Assembly: GCA_966211955.1 (NCBI GenBank)
Contig: CBIHOF010000001.1
Location: 310,001-374,000 of the forward strand
Direction of reading: 5' to 3'
From: Albitalea sp966211955
GTDB taxonomy: Bacteria; Pseudomonadota; Gammaproteobacteria; Burkholderiales; Burkholderiaceae_C
Length of the DNA: 64,000 bases
In this document: one piece after another, positions 42,182-51,424 of the stretch
Layout: every line of letters begins with the position of its first letter
Position numbering within the stretch: position 1 is the stretch's first letter
The notes under the pieces: generated by a model
Told to the model about the DNA's origin: nothing
What the model saw: the letters and a program-made list of their open reading frames with translations, nothing else
The model's database searches: none
Program-made: the position numbers and the translations under genes

Positions 42182-43078
42182 TCAGATGCTGTCCGGGCCC
42201 GCGGGCACGCTGTCCGGCGGTTTCGGCTGGCTGGACCGCAACTGTGCCGCAAGAACGCCGGCCACGACGATGAAAAGCATGCCGACGATCGCGAGCGTGG
42301 TGACGCGGTCGTCGAAGAGCAGCACGCCCCAGCCGTACGAGAAGGCGATGCCCAGGTATTGCAGGCTCGCGTTCACGAGCGGCTTGCCGACGGTGTAGGC
42401 TTTCGTCATCAGCAATTGCGCGAGCGTGGCGAGCACGCCAACAGCCAGCAGCAGCGCCGCGCCGGTGAAGGTGTGCCCGTGCCAGCCGAGCGTGAAGGTC
42501 ATGAGTGCGCCAGCCATCACGCCGCCCAGCGAGAAGTAGAACACCACGCGATGGCTCGGCTCGCCCGCACGGCCCAGGCCGCTCACCTGCAGGTAAGCGG
42601 TGGCCGAAAGCATGCCCGACAGCAGGCCGATGAGGCCTGGCCAGAACTGGTTCTGTTCGATGGTGGGTCGCAGGATGAGCGCCACGCCAGCGAAGCCGAT
42701 GAGCACCGTCACGATGAGCCGAGCCGGCACGCGTTGCGAGCCCATGACAAGCGAGCTGCCGATGAGCAACACGGCCATCCACACCGACGACGCATAGTTC
42801 AGCGTGACGGCGGTGGCGATGGGCAGCTTGCCGATGGCATAGAACCACAGGCACAGCGCGGTGACGCCCGTGATGCTGCGCCAGAAGTGCATGGCGGGCA
42901 CGCGCGTGCGCACGGTGTCGCCCAGCTGCCAGGTGTGCAGTCCCATCACCAGTGCGCCGATGAGGCCGCGGTAGAAGACGATCTCTCCGGTGCCGTAGTG
43001 CGCCGACGCCAGCTTGACGCACACGCCCATGAGGGCAAAGAGAAACGAGGCGGAAACCATCAACCATGCAGCGGACAT
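42182..43078 (-). CDS. EamA/DMT superfamily transporter
   Basis: A 298-residue inner-membrane protein with ten predicted helices arranged as two EamA repeats (first AAWLMVSASFLFALMGVCVKLASAHY, second PGLIGLLSGMLSATAYLQVSGLGR). Conserved points are the arginine after helix 2 (FYRGLIGALVMGL) and the late SLQYLGIAFSYGWGVLLFDD. DMT proteins of this kind export metabolites such as amino acids or nucleosides; the substrate is unknown. ATG 43078 follows a non-conserved 10-residue extension. Confidence 0.85.
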   Translation of the reverse strand: MSAAWLMVSASFLFALMGVCVKLASAHYGTGEIVFYRGLIGALVMGLHTWQLGDTVRTRVPAMHFWRSITGVTALCLWFYAIGKLPIATAVTLNYASSVWMAVLLIGSSLVMGSQRVPARLIVTVLIGFAGVALILRPTIEQNQFWPGLIGLLSGMLSATAYLQVSGLGRAGEPSHRVVFYFSLGGVMAGALMTFTLGWHGHTFTGAALLLAVGVLATLAQLLMTKAYTVGKPLVNASLQYLGIAFSYGWGVLLFDDRVTTLAIVGMLFIVVAGVLAAQLRSSQPKPPDSVPAGPDSI

Positions 43079-43147
43079 GGCCGGCATTCTGCCGTGTGAC
43101 GCACGCACGTGCTAAGTGCGGGGCATGCAATTCGCCCGCTGCGCCAG

Positions 43148-43168
43148 GGGCCGCACGGCGTGCGGCCC
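43148..43168 (-). terminator. Terminator-like hairpin between Rieske oxygenase and DMT transporter genes
   Basis: A perfect GGGCCGCAC-GGC-GTGCGGCCC stem, 17 bp beyond the stop of the minus-strand oxygenase gene. It lacks a T run but its strength and position suggest 3'-end formation. Confidence 0.45.
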
Positions 43169-43185
43169 TCATCACGTTCGCCGGT

Positions 43186-44298
43186 TCAGCCGTGCCGCTT
43201 CATCACCTTGCGGTACCACTCGTGGAACTGCTGCATGCCGTCTTCCATCGGGCTCTGGTAGGGCCCGGCTTCATCGTCGCCGCGCTCCATCAGCGCCTTG
43301 CGGCCGGCGTCCATGCGCAGCGCGATCTCGTCGTCTTCCTCGCAGGTTTCCCAGTAGGCGGCCTGCTGCGCCTGGATGAATTCGGGCTCGAAGGCGGCGA
43401 TCTCTTCGGGGTAGTAGAACTCCACCACGTTGAGTGTCTTTTGCGGGCCCTTGGGGTACAGCGTGGACACCACCAGCACGTGCGGGTACCACTCGACCAT
43501 GATGTTCGGGTAGTAGGTGAGCCAGATCGCGCCCTGCTTGGGCGGCTCACCACCTCGGAAGGCGAGCACTGCGTCATGCCACTTGCGGTAGGTGTCGGAG
43601 CCTGCCTTGGCAAGTGCGTTGTTCGCGCCCACCGTCTGCACCGAGAAATTCGGCGCGAACTCCCAGCGCAGGTCCTCGCAGGTCACGAACTGGCCGAGCC
43701 CCGGGTGGAACGGACCGACGTGGTAGTCCTCGAGATAGACCTCGATGAAGGTCTTCCAGTTGTAGTTGCACTCGTGGACCTGGACCTTGTCCAGGACGTA
43801 GCCGCTGAAGTCAAGATCACCGCGCGGGCCCAGCGACGCCAGGTCGGCCGCGATGTCGCGGCCGTTGTCCTCGAAGACCATGCCGTTCCAGGTCCGCGTC
43901 TTGTAGCGGTTCAGGTTCAGGCACGGGTCTTGCGCGAAGTGCGGCGCCCCCAGCAACTCGCCCTTCAGGTCGTAGGTCCAGCGGTGCAGCGGGCACACGA
44001 TGTTGCTGCGCGTGTTGCCGCGCCCGCGCAGCATCACCGCCTGCCGGTGGCGGCAGACGTTGGAGATCAGCTCGATGCCCGTGGGCGTGCGCACGAGCGC
44101 ACGGCCTTCGCCTTCCTGCAGCAGGGCGTGGTAGTCGCCAACCTCGGGCACCGACAGCTCGTGCCCGAGGTAGCGCGGGCCGTGCTGGTAGATGAGCTCC
44201 ATCTCTCGACGGAAGAGGTCTTCGTCGAAATAGGCGTTGACGGAGAGTTGTGAGCGCGTGCGCTCGAGAGCTTCAAGGGTGATGCTCAGGTCGGACAT
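43186..44298 (-). CDS. Rieske non-heme iron oxygenase, alpha subunit
   Basis: A 370-residue ring-hydroxylating-type oxygenase. The Rieske 2Fe-2S motif is VCRHRQAVMLRG (C-x-H) with IVCPLHRWTYDLKGEL (C-x2-H) about 16 residues later. The catalytic iron site is NWKTFIEVYLEDYHVGPFHPG (D-x2-H-x4-H type), with the acidic bridge residue. It needs a reductase encoded elsewhere; none is adjacent. The substrate could be an aromatic acid, a quaternary amine or a similar compound. Its leader carries two strong hairpins, so expression may be regulated after initiation. Confidence 0.87.
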   Translation of the reverse strand: MSDLSITLEALERTRSQLSVNAYFDEDLFRREMELIYQHGPRYLGHELSVPEVGDYHALLQEGEGRALVRTPTGIELISNVCRHRQAVMLRGRGNTRSNIVCPLHRWTYDLKGELLGAPHFAQDPCLNLNRYKTRTWNGMVFEDNGRDIAADLASLGPRGDLDFSGYVLDKVQVHECNYNWKTFIEVYLEDYHVGPFHPGLGQFVTCEDLRWEFAPNFSVQTVGANNALAKAGSDTYRKWHDAVLAFRGGEPPKQGAIWLTYYPNIMVEWYPHVLVVSTLYPKGPQKTLNVVEFYYPEEIAAFEPEFIQAQQAAYWETCEEDDEIALRMDAGRKALMERGDDEAGPYQSPMEDGMQQFHEWYRKVMKRHG

Positions 44299-44335
44299 GA
44301 TCCCCGGGATCTCCCAGTGAAAGATTGTCGGCCCG

Positions 44336-44373
44336 CCCCAGGACCACGAAGGGCCCCTGCATGTGTCCTGGGG
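44336..44373 (-). promoter_or_regulatory. Second leader hairpin of the Rieske oxygenase gene
   Basis: On the minus strand CCCCAGGAC pairs with GTCCTGGGG around a 20-nt loop containing GGGGCCC. It follows the upstream terminator-like hairpin and ends 38 nt before the start codon at 44298. Confidence 0.5.
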
Positions 44374-44375
44374 AA

Positions 44376-44420
44376 GAAAGAAAGAACAAAGCCCGCCTCG
44401 AAGGGTCCTCGCAGGCGGGC
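44376..44420 (-). terminator. Terminator-like hairpin in the Rieske oxygenase leader
   Basis: GCCCGCCT pairs with AGGCGGGC around a CGA/TCG-closed loop and is followed on the minus strand by TTTGTTCTTTCTTTC. A TACAAT box lies 10-20 nt upstream, so RNA from that promoter would meet a terminator almost at once: either an attenuator or a very short RNA. Confidence 0.55.
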
Positions 44421-44555
44421 CGCGGATTGTACCCAACGGTGGGCAGGTCGGCCTGACACAGGGTTTGCTGTGGACGCGTCCCCCCAAAGGTGGTTACCTT
44501 CATGGGGATTTACAAGGCCCGCGCTGTCTACAATCGGGGGTTTCACCTCGCAAAA

Positions 44556-44798
44556 ATGGCAAGAGCAATCCCGTCTCCCGAAGAGGCCACAGTCACGCCG
44601 ACATACGAAGACGCCCTGGCCGAACTGGAGCGGCTGGTCGCTGCCATGGAGGGCGGCCAATTGCCCCTGGACAAGCTGCTGGAAAGCTACAAGCGCGGCG
44701 CCGAACTGCTGAGCTTCTGCCGTGCCCGACTCGAGGCCGTGGAGCAGCAGGTCAAGGTGCTCGAGGACGGCGAGCTCAAGCCGTGGACATCCGCATGA
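44556..44798 (+). CDS. xseB: Exodeoxyribonuclease VII small subunit
   Basis: An 80-residue XseB. The pattern TYEDALAELERLVAAMEGGQLPLDKLLESYKRGAELLSFCRARLEAVEQQVKVLEDG covers the whole two-helix subunit. It binds the large subunit XseA (encoded elsewhere) to degrade single-stranded DNA. ATG 44556 is preferred over 44490; CTGTCTACAATC (TACAAT) lies 26 bp upstream as a -10. It overlaps the ispA start (ATGA), the common xseB-ispA-dxs arrangement. Confidence 0.93.
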   Translation: MARAIPSPEEATVTPTYEDALAELERLVAAMEGGQLPLDKLLESYKRGAELLSFCRARLEAVEQQVKVLEDGELKPWTSA

Positions 44799-45688
44799 AG
44801 CGAGCCGAATTCGACACCTGGGTGCGAGCCGAACTCGACGCCGTCGAGTCCGCGCTCGACGCCTGGGTCCCCGCCGACAGTCCGGCCGGCCTCGGCCGGG
44901 CCATGCGCTACGGCGTGCTGGACGGCGGCAAGCGGGTGCGCCCACTGCTCGTGCTGGCGGCTTGCGAATCGGTCAATGGCAACCGCGAGGCGGCCATGCG
45001 CGCCGCTTGCGCGGTCGAACTGATCCACGCGTATTCCCTCATCCACGATGACATGCCCTGCATGGACAACGACGTCCTGCGCCGCGGCAAGCCCACCGTC
45101 CACGTGCAGTTCGGCGAGGCCCAGGCCATGCTCGCGGGCGACGCGATGCAGGCCCTGGCCTTCGAGGTGCTGACGCCGCCCGATTCGGCCGCCGTACCGC
45201 CCGCCCTGCAGGCTCGCCTGTGCAGCCTGCTGGCCCGCTCCGCCGGCCACGCCGGCATGGCCGGGGGCCAGGCCATCGATCTCGCCAGCATCGGCCAGCC
45301 GCTGGACGAACACACCCTGCGCGACATGCACCACCGCAAGACCGGCGCGCTGCTCCAGGCCAGCGTGCTCATGGGCGCGGCCACCGGCAGCACCAGTGCC
45401 GCCGAGTGGAAAGCCCTGTCCGCGTACGGCGATGCCCTGGGCCTCGCCTTCCAGGTCGTGGACGACATCCTCGACGTCACCCAGGCATCGGAGACCCTCG
45501 GCAAGACCGCGGGCAAGGACCAGGACAACAACAAGCCGACCTACGTGACAGTGCTCGGCCTCGACGCCGCACGCCGTCACGCCGCCGAACTGCGCGACAA
45601 GGCGCAGGCGGCACTGGCGCGCAGCGGGCTGGCCGATGCCACCTGGCTGAGCCTGTTGGCCGACAAGGTCGTCGATCGGGACAACTGA
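44795..45688 (+). CDS. ispA: Farnesyl diphosphate synthase (polyprenyl synthetase)
   Basis: A 297-residue trans-prenyltransferase that makes farnesyl diphosphate from IPP and DMAPP. The first aspartate-rich motif is LIHDDMPCMDND, with GGKRVRPLLVLAACE before it; the second is FQVVDDILDVT. The lysine/glycine stretch GKTAGKDQDNNKPTYV follows. ATGA coupling to xseB and a 13-bp gap to dxs show one operon for isoprenoid precursor supply. Confidence 0.94.
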   Translation: MKRAEFDTWVRAELDAVESALDAWVPADSPAGLGRAMRYGVLDGGKRVRPLLVLAACESVNGNREAAMRAACAVELIHAYSLIHDDMPCMDNDVLRRGKPTVHVQFGEAQAMLAGDAMQALAFEVLTPPDSAAVPPALQARLCSLLARSAGHAGMAGGQAIDLASIGQPLDEHTLRDMHHRKTGALLQASVLMGAATGSTSAAEWKALSAYGDALGLAFQVVDDILDVTQASETLGKTAGKDQDNNKPTYVTVLGLDAARRHAAELRDKAQAALARSGLADATWLSLLADKVVDRDN

Positions 45689-45701
45689 CATCCGCGCTCT
45701 C

Positions 45702-47621
45702 ATGAACCACCACCTGCTGCAATCCATCAACAGCCCGGCCGACATGCGCCGGCTGTCGCGCGTTGAGCTCAAGCAGCTTGCGATCGAGCTGCGCGACTTC
45801 CTGCTGCAAAGCGTGGCGCAGACGGGCGGCCACCTGTCGTCCAACCTCGGCACGGTGGAACTCACCGTGGCCCTGCACCACGTCTTCAACACGCCCTACG
45901 ACCGCCTGGTGTGGGACGTGGGCCACCAGACTTATCCGCACAAGATCCTCACCGGCCGCCGTGACCGCATGCCGTCGTTGCGCCAATTGGGCGGCATCAG
46001 CGGCTTCCCGCGCCGCGACGAGAGCGAGTTCGACACCTTCGGCACGGCGCACTCGTCAACCTCCATCTCGGCAGCGCTCGGCATGGCCATCGCGGCCAAG
46101 ATGAAGGGCGAAGCGCGCAAGGCCGTGGCCATCATCGGCGACGGTGCGATGACGGCCGGCATGGCCTTCGAGGCGCTGAACAACGGCGGCATGCCGCACG
46201 CTTGCGGCCTGGCCGACATGCTCGTGATCCTCAATGACAACGACATGTCCATCTCGCCGCCGGTGGGGGCACTGAACCGCTACCTCGCCCGGCTGATGAG
46301 CGGCAAGTTCTACACCGCCGCACGCGAAGGCGCCAAGAGCGTGCTGAAGAACGCGCCGCCCCTGTTCGAGCTTGCACGCCGCTTCGAGGAACACGCCAAG
46401 GGCATGGTCGTGCCGGGCACGATCTTCGAGGAGTTCGGCTTCAACTACGTCGGCCCGATCGACGGCCACGACCTCGACTCGCTCATTCCGACGCTCGAGA
46501 ACCTGCGCGACAAGCCCGGCCCGCAGTTCCTGCACGTCGTGACCAAGAAGGGCTATGGCTACAAACTGGCCGAAGCCGACCCGGTCAACTACCACGGCCC
46601 GGGCAAGTTCGACCCCGCGGTCGGCTTGCAGAAGCCGGCAGTCGCGCCCAAGACCACCTTCACCCAGGTCTTCGGCCAGTGGCTGTGCGACATGGCCGAG
46701 AAGGACAAGCGCCTCGTCGGCATCACGCCGGCCATGCGCGAAGGCTCGGGCATGGTGGAGTTCGAGAAGCGCTTTCCCCAGCGCTACCACGACGTGGGCA
46801 TCGCCGAGCAGCATGCGGTCACCTTTGCCGCCGGCCTTGCGTGCGAAGGCCTGAAGCCGGTGGTGGCCATCTATTCGACCTTCCTGCAGCGCGCCTACGA
46901 CCAGCTGATCCACGACGTGGCGATCCAGAACCTGCCGGTGGTGTTCGCGCTCGATCGCGCTGGCCTCGTGGGCGCCGATGGTGCGACGCATGCGGGCGCC
47001 TACGACATCGCCTACTTGCGTTGCGTGCCCAACATGAGCGTGCTCACGCCGTCCGACGAGAACGAGTGCCGCCAGCTGCTGTACACCGCCTTCAAGCAAG
47101 ACCACCCGGTCGCCGTGCGCTACCCGCGCGGCGCGGGCATCGGCGCCGAGATCAAGGCGGAGATGACCGAGATCCCCTTCGGCAAGGGCGAGATCCGCCG
47201 CGAGGCCACCCGCACCGCAGGCCAGGGTGGCAAGCGGGTCGCCATCCTCGCCTTCGGAACCTTGCTGCATCCGGCTCTTCAGGCCGCCGAGCGGCTGGAT
47301 GCCACGGTGGCCAACATGCGCTTCGTCAAGCCGCTGGATGTCGCGCTGGTGACTGAACTCGCGCGCAGCCATGATGCAATCGTCACGGTGGAAGAAGGCT
47401 GCGCCATGGGTGGCGCCGGCAGCGCTGTGTTGGAAGCGCTGCAAGAGGCCGGACTCACGACGCCGGTGCTGGTGCTGGGCCTGCCCGACGAGTTCGTCGA
47501 GCATGGCGACCCGGCAAAGCTGCTGGCGAAGTGCGGGCTGGACGCCGCCGGCATCGAGCAGGCGGTGCTCAAGCGTTTCGGGGCGCGTCCTGCCCTGGTG
47601 AGGCCGGCCGTCAACCACTGA
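45702..47621 (+). CDS. dxs: 1-Deoxy-D-xylulose-5-phosphate synthase
   Basis: A 639-residue ThDP transketolase-like enzyme that joins pyruvate and glyceraldehyde 3-phosphate, the first step of the MEP pathway. Landmarks are LSSNLGTVELTVALHHVFNTPYDRLVWDVGHQTYPHKILTGR, the ThDP motif GDGAMTAGMAFEALNN, the active-site region YHDVGIAEQHAVTFAAGLACEGLKPVVAIYSTFLQRAYDQ, and the C-terminal VTVEEGCAMGGAGSAV. It directly follows ispA. The 157 bp after it hold no obvious gene. Confidence 0.96.
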   Translation: MNHHLLQSINSPADMRRLSRVELKQLAIELRDFLLQSVAQTGGHLSSNLGTVELTVALHHVFNTPYDRLVWDVGHQTYPHKILTGRRDRMPSLRQLGGISGFPRRDESEFDTFGTAHSSTSISAALGMAIAAKMKGEARKAVAIIGDGAMTAGMAFEALNNGGMPHACGLADMLVILNDNDMSISPPVGALNRYLARLMSGKFYTAAREGAKSVLKNAPPLFELARRFEEHAKGMVVPGTIFEEFGFNYVGPIDGHDLDSLIPTLENLRDKPGPQFLHVVTKKGYGYKLAEADPVNYHGPGKFDPAVGLQKPAVAPKTTFTQVFGQWLCDMAEKDKRLVGITPAMREGSGMVEFEKRFPQRYHDVGIAEQHAVTFAAGLACEGLKPVVAIYSTFLQRAYDQLIHDVAIQNLPVVFALDRAGLVGADGATHAGAYDIAYLRCVPNMSVLTPSDENECRQLLYTAFKQDHPVAVRYPRGAGIGAEIKAEMTEIPFGKGEIRREATRTAGQGGKRVAILAFGTLLHPALQAAERLDATVANMRFVKPLDVALVTELARSHDAIVTVEEGCAMGGAGSAVLEALQEAGLTTPVLVLGLPDEFVEHGDPAKLLAKCGLDAAGIEQAVLKRFGARPALVRPAVNH

Positions 47622-47778
47622 TCGCCACACATCCGCCGGCCGGGCATTCGGCGGATTCGAACGCCGTGTTCATGCCCTTGGGGCCACAAGGTTGGCCGAT
47701 TGATGACATCCTTTTGGGCACTGACATGAGCGGAAGGCCCGCGCGGTGGCAAGACCAGAGCACTGCACGGGGACTCGA

Positions 47779-48576
47779 ATGAATCACATGAGCAATCTCA
47801 AAGACGCGCTGCATATTCCCGACACGCAAAGCGAACGCGACGAGCGGCACCTGGCCATCCAGCGCGTCGGTGTGAAGGACGTGCGCTACCCGGTGGAGCT
47901 TCGCATCGGCCGCGCCGTGCTGCCCACCGTCGCGCAATGGGACCTGGACGTCGCGCTGCCGGCAGAGCAGAAGGGCACGCACATGTCGCGCTTCGTCGCG
48001 TGGCTCGATGCCATCGACGCGCCGCTGGATCTGGCGAGCCTGCGCGATGGCTTTGCAAACATGCTCGAGAAGCTTCACGCGAACGAAGGCCGCATCGAGG
48101 CGCGCTTTCCCTTCTTCCTGCGCAAGCGCGCGCCGGTGTCGGGCGTGGAAAGCCTGCTCGAATACCAGGGCCGCTGGATCGCCGAAGCACGGGCCGGCGT
48201 CACGGCCATCTGGGCCGAGGTGGTGGTGCCGGTGAAATCACTGTGCCCCTGCTCCAAGGAAATCTCCGACTACGGCGCGCACAACCAGCGCTCGCACGTC
48301 ACCATCCGCGTCGAGCTGAAGGAAGAGATCGAGTGGATCGAGCTCGTGCGCTTTGCCGAAGAGAGCGCGTCCAGCGAGATATGGCCCATGCTCAAGCGCG
48401 CGGACGAGAAGTGGGTCACCGAGCGGGCCTACGAGAACCCGAAGTTCGTCGAGGACCTGGTGCGCGACGTGGCGCTGCGGCTCAATGCCGACGCGCGCAT
48501 CGGCCGCTACAGCGTGGACGTCGAGAACTTCGAGAGCATCCACGCGCACTCGGCGTACGCCCGCATCGAACGCTGA
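47779..48576 (+). CDS. folE2: GTP cyclohydrolase FolE2 (type IB)
   Basis: A 265-residue GTP cyclohydrolase I type B that starts folate and queuosine precursor synthesis and can use metals other than zinc. Motifs are ERHLAIQRVGVKDVRYPV, FFLRKRAPVSGVESLLEYQG, and the metal-cysteine segment VKSLCPCSKEISDYGAHNQRSH, with the late glutamate region VENFESIHAHSAYARI. ATG 47779 follows GGGGACTCGA; ATG 47788 is a close alternative. FolE2 is often zinc-limited-induced through Zur, but no such box was recognised here. Confidence 0.94.
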   Translation: MNHMSNLKDALHIPDTQSERDERHLAIQRVGVKDVRYPVELRIGRAVLPTVAQWDLDVALPAEQKGTHMSRFVAWLDAIDAPLDLASLRDGFANMLEKLHANEGRIEARFPFFLRKRAPVSGVESLLEYQGRWIAEARAGVTAIWAEVVVPVKSLCPCSKEISDYGAHNQRSHVTIRVELKEEIEWIELVRFAEESASSEIWPMLKRADEKWVTERAYENPKFVEDLVRDVALRLNADARIGRYSVDVENFESIHAHSAYARIER

Positions 48577-48686
48577 GCGCGTTTTTCATCGGAATGCTGG
48601 ACGGTGCGCGGCCGTCCTCAATATGCATGATGGCCTCGTCCGGCAAGTGACGAACACTGTGCGCCTCTTGTGCCAAAGGGGCTGCC

Positions 48687-49757
48687 ATGTTGATCTTCAC
48701 GAATCGGGCGATGAACCACGGCGGCGACGAGTCGGCCTTCGAGCGCCGCTTCGTGCCTGGCGGCACGCGACTCGGGTTCGCTTCTGTCAGCATGGCGACG
48801 TCTGGAGGCGGACGCTTCGCAGTCAGGGATGCCCAGATCGATGCCGACGACAAGACGGCGCTTGATGCCCTCCTGCCGATCTTCCGTGACGACCAACCCG
48901 TGCTCGTGTACCTGCACGGCAACAACAACACGCCGGCAGCCTGCTTCGAGCGATGCCAGAGGCTGGAAGCGCTGTACGGCTTTCAGACCATCGGGTTCTC
49001 CTGGGCCTCCGAAGGGTTCCTGGCGGACGGCAGTGCATTGCCGGCGTCGGCCTCGGCGCCGGACAATGTGGGCGACGAGCAAGACCTCGGCAAGGTTCGT
49101 GCTGCCAATCGGACACTGGGCAGCATCCAGGACAAGATCCGGCGTTATCACCAAGCCAAGACCAACGCGCAGGATTCGGTCGACGCTGTCGCGCGGTTTC
49201 TTCGCCTGTTGGGGACAGCACGTTTGCATGCCAACGTACAGCCGTTCACGATTGCGGCGCACAGCCTCGGCGCCCATTTGTTGCAGTACACGCTCGATGT
49301 CCCGGGTGGCGGCGAATCGGTCGGAACGGCGCACAACGTCGCGCTCCTGGCGCCTTGCGTGCGGGCCGCTGGCCATCGCGACTGGTTGTCCCGAGTGACC
49401 CCGAAAGGTCAGGTCTTCGTCACCTACAACCTCGGCGACTCGGTGCTCTTCGGCGCCTACGTTGCTGATGGGAGCCAGACCAAATTGGGCACCGACCCCG
49501 GCATGGATCGGCTGCGCTCGCCGGCGGTGCGCTATGTCAGCTTCAGCAACGCATCAGTGGGCTTCGGTGGTCATGGTTATTTCGTGATGGATGACATGCC
49601 CAAGAAGTCGCTGGCGTTGTTCCGGCGCATCTTCGGCTCGCACCGAGACATCGACCTCTCCCAGGGCGAGTACCCACGCAAGGTGTATCCGGTGGGTTGC
49701 GATGAGGATGGCGTCACCTGTTACATGGCCAAGCCGACGGAGGTCGATGGCGGCTGA
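48687..49757 (+). CDS. DUF900-like alpha/beta hydrolase
   Basis: A 356-residue cytosolic protein with an alpha/beta-hydrolase core: VLVYLHGNNNTPAACFERCQRLEA (oxyanion-type HG), IGFSWASEG, and the nucleophile elbow TIAAHSLGAHLLQYTL. A late catalytic His could be the one in GFGGHGYFVMDD. This matches the DUF900/PF05990 type (lipase/esterase-like) found in phages and bacteria, with unknown substrate. The start follows CCAAAGGGGCTGCC. Its last part (YPRKVYPVGCDEDGVTCYMAKP) is family-specific. Confidence 0.72.
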   Translation: MLIFTNRAMNHGGDESAFERRFVPGGTRLGFASVSMATSGGGRFAVRDAQIDADDKTALDALLPIFRDDQPVLVYLHGNNNTPAACFERCQRLEALYGFQTIGFSWASEGFLADGSALPASASAPDNVGDEQDLGKVRAANRTLGSIQDKIRRYHQAKTNAQDSVDAVARFLRLLGTARLHANVQPFTIAAHSLGAHLLQYTLDVPGGGESVGTAHNVALLAPCVRAAGHRDWLSRVTPKGQVFVTYNLGDSVLFGAYVADGSQTKLGTDPGMDRLRSPAVRYVSFSNASVGFGGHGYFVMDDMPKKSLALFRRIFGSHRDIDLSQGEYPRKVYPVGCDEDGVTCYMAKPTEVDGG

Positions 49758-49791
49758 CGGACGCGCTGCGTCCGGCAACCGCCAGCCCGAC

Positions 49792-51318
49792 TCAGGCCGT
49801 CGCGACGGGGATCTTCCCGATCTTCGCCTGCCATTCCTTCGGGCCTGTCTGGTGCACCGAGGTGCCCGTTGAATCGACGGCGACGGTGACGGGCATGTCC
49901 TTCACGTCGAACTCATAGATGGCTTCCATGCCGAGGTCCGCGAAGCCGACGACCTGCGCGCCCTTGATCGCCTTGGCGACGAGGTAGGCCGCGCCGCCCA
50001 CGGCCATCAGGTAGGCGCTCTTGTGCTTCTTGATCGCATCGATGCCGGCGGGCCCACGTTCGGCCTTGCCGATCATGCCGATGAGGCCGGTCTGCGCCAG
50101 CATCATCTCGGTGAACTTGTCCATGCGGGTGGCCGTTGTCGGGCCGGCCGGGCCCACGACTTCATCGCGCACCGGATCGACCGGGCCGACGTAGTAGATG
50201 ACGCGGTTGGTGAAGTCCACCGGCAGCGTCTCGCCCTTGGCGAGCATGTCCTGGATGCGCTTGTGCGCGGCGTCTCGGCCGGTGAGCATCTTGCCGTTGA
50301 GCAAGAGCGTGTCGCCGGGCTGCCAGCTCGCCACTTCTTCCTTGGTGAGCGTGTTGAGGTCCACACGCTTGCTCTTGTTGTAGTCGGGCGCCCACTTCAC
50401 GTCGGGCCACAGGTCCAGGCTCGGCGGCTCGAGGTAGGCGGGGCCGGAGCCGTCGAGCACGAAGTGCGCATGGCGCGTCGCGGCGCAGTTGGGGATCATC
50501 GCGACCGGCTTGCTGGCCGCATGCGTCGGGTAGGTCGCGATCTTCACGTCCAGCACGGTGGTCAGGCCGCCCAGGCCCTGCGCGCCGATGCCCAGCGCAT
50601 TGATCTTGTCGCACAGCTCGATGCGCAGCTCCTCGACCTTGTTCTGCGGGCCGCGGGCCTTCAGCTCGTACATGTCGATGTCCTGCATCAGGCTTTCCTT
50701 GGCGAGCAGCATCGCCTTCTCGGCCGTGCCGCCGATGCCGATGCCCAGCATGCCCGGCGGGCACCAGCCGGCGCCCATGGTCGGCACCGTCTTGAGCACC
50801 CAGTCGACGAGCGAGTCGCTCGGATTCATCATCACGAACTTGCTCTTGTTCTCGCTGCCGCCGCCCTTGGCCGCGATCTGCACGTCCACGGTGTTGCCGG
50901 GCACGAGCGTCATGTGGATGACGGCGGGCGTGTTGTCCTTGGTGTTCTTTCGCTCGAAATGCGGGTCGGCGACGATGCTCGCGCGCAGCTTGTTCTCGGG
51001 GTCGTTGTAGCCGCGGCGAACGCCTTCGTTGACGGCGTCCTCGATGCTGCCGGCGAAGCCCTCGAAGCGCACGTCCATGCCGATCTTAAGGAACACGTTG
51101 ACGATGCCGGTGTCCTGGCAAATGGGGCGCCGGCCTTCGGCACACATCTTCGAGTTGGTGAGGATCTGCGCGATCGCGTCCTTGGCCGCCGGGCTTTCCT
51201 CGCTCGCATAGGCGCGCGCGAGGTGGGCGATGTAGTCGGACGGGTGGTAGTAGCTGATGTACTGCAGGGCGCCGGCGACGCTCTCGACGAGGTCGGCGTA
51301 GCGGATGGTGGTGGTCAT
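49792..51318 (-). CDS. fumA: Fumarate hydratase, class I
   Basis: A 508-residue 4Fe-4S hydratase interconverting fumarate and malate in the TCA cycle. Family pieces are AEGRRPICQDTGIVNVFLK (first cluster Cys), MGAGWCPPGMLGIGIGG (second Cys), MIPNCAATRHAHFVLDGSGPAYLEPP (third Cys) and the beta part TLLLNGKMLTGRDAAHKR, GPTTATRMDKFTEMML. ATG 51318 is preceded by no strong site but matches the usual MTTTIRYADLVESVA start. The UPF0114 gene lies upstream on the same strand (106 bp). Confidence 0.95.
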   Translation of the reverse strand: MTTTIRYADLVESVAGALQYISYYHPSDYIAHLARAYASEESPAAKDAIAQILTNSKMCAEGRRPICQDTGIVNVFLKIGMDVRFEGFAGSIEDAVNEGVRRGYNDPENKLRASIVADPHFERKNTKDNTPAVIHMTLVPGNTVDVQIAAKGGGSENKSKFVMMNPSDSLVDWVLKTVPTMGAGWCPPGMLGIGIGGTAEKAMLLAKESLMQDIDMYELKARGPQNKVEELRIELCDKINALGIGAQGLGGLTTVLDVKIATYPTHAASKPVAMIPNCAATRHAHFVLDGSGPAYLEPPSLDLWPDVKWAPDYNKSKRVDLNTLTKEEVASWQPGDTLLLNGKMLTGRDAAHKRIQDMLAKGETLPVDFTNRVIYYVGPVDPVRDEVVGPAGPTTATRMDKFTEMMLAQTGLIGMIGKAERGPAGIDAIKKHKSAYLMAVGGAAYLVAKAIKGAQVVGFADLGMEAIYEFDVKDMPVTVAVDSTGTSVHQTGPKEWQAKIGKIPVATA

Positions 51319-51424
51319 GGCGTGAGTGGGCAAGGAGGAGCGGGAGGGACCGGCCGATTATCCCAGGGCGGCCCGGCCGGGCCGTGTGTGGATTCCACGG
51401 TCATTGGCCGCGGTCAAGGGGTCG

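Noticed and set aside
44336..44420. Tandem hairpins considered as a mini-ykkC (guanidine-II) riboswitch
   Set aside because: The loops lack the paired ACGR motif that defines that class.
47622..47778. Space before folE2 searched for a folate or preQ1 riboswitch or Zur box
   Set aside because: No recognisable aptamer core or Zur-like palindrome could be seen; left unannotated.
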